Shown here in pieces: positions 5,672 to 9,336 of a stretch of 9,336 nucleotides of DNA. The DNA is taken from positions 1 to 9,336 of the forward strand of contig JANLUX010000300.1 in NCBI GenBank assembly GCA_031363705.1, in the 5' to 3' direction. This DNA is from JANLUX01 sp031363705 (GTDB lineage: Bacteria; Bacteroidota; Bacteroidia; AKYH767-A; OLB10). Numbering within the stretch: the first letter of the stretch is position 1; each line of letters starts with the position of its first letter. Both the position numbers and the translations under genes were made by a program. The notes beneath the pieces are model-generated. The model was not told where the DNA came from. It worked only from the letters and a program-made list of their open reading frames with translations, and made no database searches.

Positions 5672-6727
5672 ATGAGTAATTTGACAGTGCAAAAGCCCAA
5701 TATCCGTCACCTAAACATGGACGAATTGAAAGTTTTTTTTGTGGAGAAAGGTGATAAAGCATTCCGGGCAAAACAGGTGGATGAATGGCTTTGGAAAAAA
5801 TCTGCACGTTCGTTTGAAGAGATGACTAACCTGAGTTTGGAAACACGTGAACTATTACAACAAAATTTTTCAATCAACGCTATCCGCATTGATAAATCAC
5901 AGATCAGTAATGACAGAACGATTAAAAATGCATTTCGTTTACACGATGATCATATTATTGAAGGAGTTTTAATTCCGACAGAAACAAGAATGACCGCTTG
6001 TGTTTCTTCACAGGTTGGTTGCAGTCTTACATGTAAGTTTTGTGCAACAGGAAGATTAGAGAGAATGCGTAACCTTACTTTTGATGAAATCTATGACCAG
6101 GTTGCGATACTGCGCGAACAGGCAGAATCAAATTATAACATTCCGCTTTCCAATATTGTTTACATGGGAATGGGTGAACCGCTTTTGAATTACAACAATG
6201 TGATTAAATCTATTGAGCACATTACTTCGCAGCAAGGTTTAGGTATGGCACATAAACGCATTACTGTTTCAACAGCCGGTATTGCAAAGATGATTAAGAA
6301 GCTGGGTGACGATGAAGTGAAATTTAACCTCGCACTTTCCTTACACGCTGCCAACGATAAGAAACGCGATCAGATAATGCCGATCAATGAACATAATAAT
6401 TTAGAAGTGCTGGAAGAAGCATTGAATTATTTCTGCAATAAAACCAATTCTGAAGTTACGTTTGAATACATTGTATTTAATAATTTTAATGACGGTGAAG
6501 AAGATGCGCGTGAACTTGCACTTTTTTGCAGTAAGATTCCAAGTAAAGTAAACCTGATTGAATACAACCCGATTGACGGAGGTTCATTTACCAATACATC
6601 CGATGATAAGCTGCAACGCTTTAAAGAAATTTTGTGGAACAAAGGAATTAATGTTACACTTCGCAGAAGCCGTGGAAAAGATATTGATGCTGCTTGCGGG
6701 CAATTGGCGAATAAGAGTGTGAAATAA
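5672..6727 (+). CDS. rlmN: 23S rRNA (adenine2503-C2)-methyltransferase RlmN (dual rRNA/tRNA)
   Basis: The 351-residue radical-SAM enzyme methylates C2 of A2503 in 23S rRNA, and probably A37 of some tRNAs, in the cytoplasm. The RlmN N-terminal accessory domain includes RAKQVDEWLWKKSARSFEEM (about 32-51). The [4Fe-4S] motif CxxxCxxC is at C117, C121 and C124 in VGCSLTCKFCATG. The methyl-relay cysteines are both present: C110 (ACVSSQ, equivalent to E. coli C118) and C342 (DIDAACGQL, equivalent to C355). The MGMGEPLLNY SAM-binding motif spans about 165-174. Length is normal. Start: ATG 5672 gives the typical short N-terminus. The open frame extends upstream to 5564, but that would translate the GC-rich repeat and the promoter. 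A large palindrome begins 3 nt after the stop. Confidence 0.96.
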   Translation: MSNLTVQKPNIRHLNMDELKVFFVEKGDKAFRAKQVDEWLWKKSARSFEEMTNLSLETRELLQQNFSINAIRIDKSQISNDRTIKNAFRLHDDHIIEGVLIPTETRMTACVSSQVGCSLTCKFCATGRLERMRNLTFDEIYDQVAILREQAESNYNIPLSNIVYMGMGEPLLNYNNVIKSIEHITSQQGLGMAHKRITVSTAGIAKMIKKLGDDEVKFNLALSLHAANDKKRDQIMPINEHNNLEVLEEALNYFCNKTNSEVTFEYIVFNNFNDGEEDARELALFCSKIPSKVNLIEYNPIDGGSFTNTSDDKLQRFKEILWNKGINVTLRRSRGKDIDAACGQLANKSVK

Positions 6728-6729
6728 AA

Positions 6730-6802
6730 TTGCCGTCATTGCGAGGAACGAAGCAATCTGTTTCATAGCATGAGATTGCTTCGTTCCTCGCAATGACGGC
6801 AA
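6730..6802. repeat. CGTCATTGCGAGG-type palindrome, copy 1 (30-bp perfect arms)
   Basis: The 30-nt left arm (6730-6759) and right arm (6773-6802) are perfect reverse complements with a 13-nt loop. The core CGTCATTGCGAGGAACGAAG belongs to a dispersed palindromic repeat type seen between genes in many bacteria. It begins 3 nt after the rlmN stop codon and so could act as a terminator or 3' mRNA stabiliser. A second copy with a compensatory change lies at 7781-7880. Confidence 0.9.
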
Positions 6803-6821
6803 GATAGTCACATAATTATTT

Positions 6822-6829
6822 TACCTTTG
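6822..6829 (+). promoter_or_regulatory. -7 box of the T9SS-sorted protein gene
   Basis: TACCTTTG is a perfect TAnnTTTG match ending 21 nt before the ATG at 6851, giving a predicted leader of roughly 15 nt. The last three bases of the box (TTG, 6827-6829) could be mistaken for an in-frame start codon. No clear -33 TTG is seen. Confidence 0.55.
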
Positions 6830-6850
6830 AAACTAACTAAAATCCATATA

Positions 6851-7777
6851 ATGAAAACTTTAACCTGTTGTATTTTGTTTTCTGTTTGTTGCTCCATTTC
6901 ATTTGCGCAGAATTATGTTCCGTTTCCAACGAGTAATGCTATTTGGAGAGGCCAAAGAAGCGGAATAAATGGTGGCAATTTAGAATGGATTCAATTGGAA
7001 TATAATCAAGCAATAGCTGGTGATACCCTGATTAATGGAATTATTTATCACCAATTAAAAGAAACATCCATCGAGTTTTTGTATAATTTGAATCCTCATT
7101 ATTTAATAAGCATTACCCCTTATGGCACTTATTATATTGGAGCATTTAGAGAAGATTCCTTAAAAAGAATTTACTACTTGCCAAATGGAAGTACAAACGA
7201 AGTTGTATTGTTCGATTTCAATCTAACTGTTGGAGATACTCTTCTATCTTCATTAGCACAAGTGAATTTAATTGTAACCGCAATTGATTCTTTTTTTGAT
7301 GGAGCAATATTTAGAAAAAAATATTTTTTTGATGTTGACACTTTTTTTTCTACCCCTCCAATTGGTTTTTTAATAGAAGGTGTGGGTGCAAATTCAGGGT
7401 TTAACTTTTGGCTTCCTCCATATTTTGAAGATGATGGATTGTTATATTGCTTTAGAGAAAACAATATAATTAAATACACTGACTCAACAAACAATTGTTC
7501 TTTAGTCAGCATAAACGAAAATCATTTAATTCAATCCTCATTCACTCTTTCTCCAAACCCAACTTCTGAAATTCTAAATTTAAAATCAGAACAACCCATT
7601 CTATTTCCATTAGAATTATTGGTGATGGATATGCAAGGAAAACTGATCACACAAAAAATTATTCATAACAATGCAGAGTTATCATTGAATGTTAAATCGT
7701 TTGCAAACGGTACATATCTTCTTGCGATAAAAAATAAAGAAAGCGTTTTGTTTCATGGAATTTTTTCTAAGCAATAA
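6851..7777 (+). CDS. Secreted protein of unknown function with type IX secretion C-terminal sorting domain
   Basis: The 308-residue protein has a signal peptide (MKTLTCCILFSVCCSISFA, then Q). Its C-terminal Por sorting domain (about 231-308) starts with FTLSPNPTSEILNLK, continues with LLVMDMQGKLITQK, and ends with the FANGTYLLAI strand motif. It should be exported by Sec, then moved across the outer membrane by the type IX system. The middle shows features I recognise from an uncharacterised group of Bacteroidota T9SS cargo: GDTLINGIIYHQL (57-69), an AFREDSLKRIYYLP motif (98-111), LFDFNLTVGDTL (120-131), IEGVGANSGF (175-184), and two Cys (200, 216) that could pair. No catalytic motif is visible. 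Start: ATG 6851; a TTG at 6827 is in frame but overlaps the promoter box and would bury the signal peptide. The gene lies between two copies of the same palindrome. Confidence 0.85.
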   Translation: MKTLTCCILFSVCCSISFAQNYVPFPTSNAIWRGQRSGINGGNLEWIQLEYNQAIAGDTLINGIIYHQLKETSIEFLYNLNPHYLISITPYGTYYIGAFREDSLKRIYYLPNGSTNEVVLFDFNLTVGDTLLSSLAQVNLIVTAIDSFFDGAIFRKKYFFDVDTFFSTPPIGFLIEGVGANSGFNFWLPPYFEDDGLLYCFRENNIIKYTDSTNNCSLVSINENHLIQSSFTLSPNPTSEILNLKSEQPILFPLELLVMDMQGKLITQKIIHNNAELSLNVKSFANGTYLLAIKNKESVLFHGIFSKQ

Positions 7778-7780
7778 TAT

Positions 7781-7880
7781 CGTCATTGCGAGGTACGAAG
7801 CAATCTCTCGAAGCGAAGAACCTACTTCAATCATGTTTTTGTATTCATAGGATAAGATTGCTTCGTACCTCGCAATGACG
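7781..7880. repeat. CGTCATTGCGAGG-type palindrome, copy 2 (26-bp perfect arms)
   Basis: Arms 7781-7806 and 7855-7880 are perfect reverse complements around a 48-nt loop. It begins 3 nt after the preceding stop codon, as copy 1 does. Relative to copy 1, the arm base A6747 is T7794 and its partner T6785 is A7867, so pairing is preserved. The loop sequence is unrelated in length and content to that of copy 1. Confidence 0.9.
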
Positions 7881-7945
7881 GAATGTGTACAAGGACGAAC
7901 GGTTTCTTTTTTTAATTTGTATTTTTCCAAACTAAATTATAATCC

Positions 7946-9226
7946 TTGACAACTCGCTTCACATATTTAACACCTACCGTTGTTGTGCTTTCGTTCGTGA
8001 GTTTGCTCAATGATATTTCGAGCGAACTTCTTTTTCCGATCATGCCTGTTTACCTTGCATCCATTGGTTATTCGTTTGTTTGGATTGGCGTTCTCGAAGG
8101 AGTTGCTGAAGCTACTGCAGGAATTTCAAAAGGGTATTTCGGGCAATTATCTGACACACGTGGAAAACGATTGCCTTTTGTGCAATTAGGTTATGGACTG
8201 TCTGCATTCGGAAGATTAATTCTTGCATTTGCAAATTCCATTGCACCGGTTTTTGTTTCGCGTGTTGCTGATCGCATTGGCAAAGGAATAAGAACTGCTT
8301 CACGCGATGCAATGCTTGCTACTGATACGGATAAAAAACACATGGCAAAAGTTTTTGGTTTCCACCGCGCATTTGATACAGTGGGTGCGGCTATCGGTCC
8401 AATGATTGCACTTGTGTATCTGCATTTTTATCCGCAGGATTATAAAGGCCTTTTTGTTTTTGCGGTTGTGCCTACTGCTGCTGCGGCATTGCTGACACTT
8501 GTGTTAAAAGAGAGGAGGAAAGAACCGCAGCCGTTGTTGGAGTTTTCTCCAACAACTCCAATTCAGACGAATGGTACTGTTGGAGAAAACTCCAACAGGG
8601 GCGACAAAAAATCTAAGAAAATTGGGTTGTTTAGTTTTCTCAAATACTGGAAAGTAGCTCCGTCATCTTATCGTAAATTGGTAATTGCACTTTTTATTTT
8701 TACGCTGATGAACAGTTCAGATGTATTCCTGCTATTAGCGGTAAAAAAATTAGGATTCAGCGATGTTCAGATGATTCAATGTTATATTTTTTATAATTTG
8801 TTTTATGCATTGTTATCATTTCCGATTGGTTCACTGGCTGACAGAGTTGGTAAATACAAAGTGTTGATGATTGGGTTGGTTTTGTTTTGCATTACCTATG
8901 GCAATATGTATTATTTATTGGCACAAAATGTTGCTCCGCAATTTTCAATGTTATTAATACTGTTTTTTATGTATTCATTATATGCTGCCTGCACTGAAAG
9001 TGTGATAAAAGCAATTATCTCATCCACCATTGCTGATAAAGAACGTGCTACTGCTATCGGTTTCTTCACCGGAATGAGCAGTCTGTTTGCTCTTATTGCA
9101 AGTGTATGGACCGGAATTGTGTGGACGCATTACAATAGTTCAACTGCATTTTTAATTTCAGCTTTGGGTGCTGTGGTGGCAGGATTGATTCTTGCAAATC
9201 ACCAACTAAAAACCCTCAAATCCTAA
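7946..9226 (+). CDS. MFS transporter (12-TM), TTG start
   Basis: An inner-membrane major facilitator superfamily protein of 426 residues with two six-helix halves. The N-terminal LNDISSELLFPIMPVYL (21-37) and GVLEGVAEATAGISKGYFG (48-66) come first. RVADRIGKGIRTASRDAML (106-124) in the A-like loop follows. These are diagnostic of an MFS branch often labelled as drug or metabolite exporters; the substrate is unknown. The second-half loop carries GSLADRVGKYK (295-305). Start: an in-frame stop lies at 7940-7942 and no ATG occurs before residue 33. A start there would remove the conserved first helix, so TTG 7946 is the likely start. A TTAATTTG sequence at 7912-7919 is a near-match to the -7 box. 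The central cytoplasmic loop (about 188-235) is enlarged by an inverted-repeat segment at 8534-8598. The stop overlaps the convergent riboflavin synthase stop. Confidence 0.88.
   Translation: MTTRFTYLTPTVVVLSFVSLLNDISSELLFPIMPVYLASIGYSFVWIGVLEGVAEATAGISKGYFGQLSDTRGKRLPFVQLGYGLSAFGRLILAFANSIAPVFVSRVADRIGKGIRTASRDAMLATDTDKKHMAKVFGFHRAFDTVGAAIGPMIALVYLHFYPQDYKGLFVFAVVPTAAAALLTLVLKERRKEPQPLLEFSPTTPIQTNGTVGENSNRGDKKSKKIGLFSFLKYWKVAPSSYRKLVIALFIFTLMNSSDVFLLLAVKKLGFSDVQMIQCYIFYNLFYALLSFPIGSLADRVGKYKVLMIGLVLFCITYGNMYYLLAQNVAPQFSMLLILFFMYSLYAACTESVIKAIISSTIADKERATAIGFFTGMSSLFALIASVWTGIVWTHYNSSTAFLISALGAVVAGLILANHQLKTLKS
8534..8598. repeat. Inverted-repeat segment inside the MFS coding sequence
   Basis: Two short hairpins bracket this 65-bp segment. 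The first is TTGTTGGAG-TTTT-CTCCAACAA (8534-8555) and the second is CTGTTGGAG-AAAA-CTCCAACAG (8577-8598). The shared 18-mer GTTGGAGTTTTCTCCAAC is the reverse complement of GTTGGAGAAAACTCCAAC, so the segment is also a larger inverted repeat. It encodes about residues 197-218, a polar low-complexity stretch (PTTPIQTNGTVGENSN) in the loop between TM6 and TM7. It looks like a small repeat element inserted in frame at a tolerant position. Confidence 0.75.
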
Positions 9227-9336
9227 ATCCCTAAATCCTTTAATCTAAGGTATTCTTTCACATACTTGCCGATAATATCAAATTCAAGATTTACTTTTTC
9301 TCCTGGTTTTAAATGCTGAAAATTAGTATGCTGATA
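9223..9336 (-). CDS. ribE: Riboflavin synthase (alpha subunit), C-terminal end only
   Basis: The minus strand reads 37 codons and then TAG at 9225-9223. The peptide ...HTNFQHLKPGEKVNLEFDII followed by GKYVKEYL matches the conserved end of the second lumazine-binding domain of riboflavin synthase (TxxxxLxxGxxVNxExDxxxKYV). The enzyme dismutates two 6,7-dimethyl-8-ribityllumazine molecules into riboflavin plus a pyrimidinedione in the cytoplasm. The rest of the gene (about 160 residues) lies beyond the right edge. It converges with the MFS gene, and the two stop codons overlap (CTAA, 9223-9226). The identification rests on a short fragment, but the motif is distinctive. The symbol is ribE in most nomenclatures and ribC in some. 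Confidence 0.8.
   Translation of the reverse strand, partial: YQHTNFQHLKPGEKVNLEFDIIGKYVKEYLRLKDLGI

Noticed and set aside
6584..6811. Minus-strand 75-codon frame spanning the first palindrome
   Set aside because: It is a spurious translation of the CGTCATTGCGAGG repeat (SLRGTKQS-type peptide), of a kind often misannotated in genomes.
6730..7880. The gene with flanking palindromes as a composite transposon or CRISPR-like array
   Set aside because: No transposase or target duplication is seen, there are only two repeats, and the spacing is gene-sized; they fit dispersed intergenic palindromes better.
7682..7930. Minus-strand 82-codon frame spanning the second palindrome
   Set aside because: It is the same kind of repeat-derived spurious frame (VIARYEAI and SLREIASYLAMT-type peptides).
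1..9336. A novel multi-gene system (defence, secretion or metabolic cluster)
   Set aside because: Genes face different ways, have unrelated housekeeping roles, and only one pair looks co-transcribed; no nuclease, toxin, reverse transcriptase or effector-like protein is present.

Overview
The window looks like ordinary chromosomal DNA of a member of the Bacteroidota, probably near the Chitinophagales/Sphingobacteriales. This is inferred from several features. There is a type IX secretion (Por) C-terminal sorting domain and a DUF4468-like secreted protein. Start codons lack Shine-Dalgarno sequences. Perfect TAnnTTTG (-7) boxes lie just upstream of two genes. The DNA is AT-rich by eye and carries intergenic palindromes of types common in that phylum. 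No phage, plasmid, CRISPR or defence gene is visible.

Layout, left to right. (1) 1-707, minus: the N-terminal two thirds of a bifunctional phosphoglucose/phosphomannose isomerase, cut by the window edge. (2) 855-1643, plus: an M48-family zinc metalloprotease lipoprotein. (3) 1662-1812: a 151-bp MITE-like element with terminal inverted repeats and a TAA target duplication, followed by about 340 bp with nothing recognisable. (4) 2155-3786 and 3805-4359, plus, 18 nt apart and probably co-transcribed: an S11 D,D-carboxypeptidase-like protein fused to two LysM domains, and a DUF4468-like secreted protein. (5) 4361-5545, minus: an amidohydrolase/deaminase whose stop lies 1 nt from the preceding gene's stop. 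(6) 5566-5644: a GC-rich nested inverted repeat between divergent genes. (7) 5672-6727, plus: rlmN. (8) 6851-7777, plus: a secreted T9SS-sorted protein with a large palindrome on each side, differing by a compensatory base-pair change. (9) 7946-9226, plus: a 12-TM MFS transporter with a TTG start and an inverted-repeat insertion inside the coding sequence of its central loop. (10) 9223-9336, minus: the C-terminal end of riboflavin synthase, whose stop overlaps the MFS stop.

The genes are mostly unrelated housekeeping and envelope functions: sugar-phosphate metabolism, envelope proteolysis, peptidoglycan trimming, rRNA/tRNA methylation and riboflavin synthesis. They do not form one system. The most distinctive content is the variety of small inverted-repeat elements (MITE-like, GC-rich nested, CGTCATTGCGAGG-type, and the GTTGGAG type that has become protein-coding) and the LysM-tethered carboxypeptidase. 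I found no convincing evidence of a new multi-gene system.
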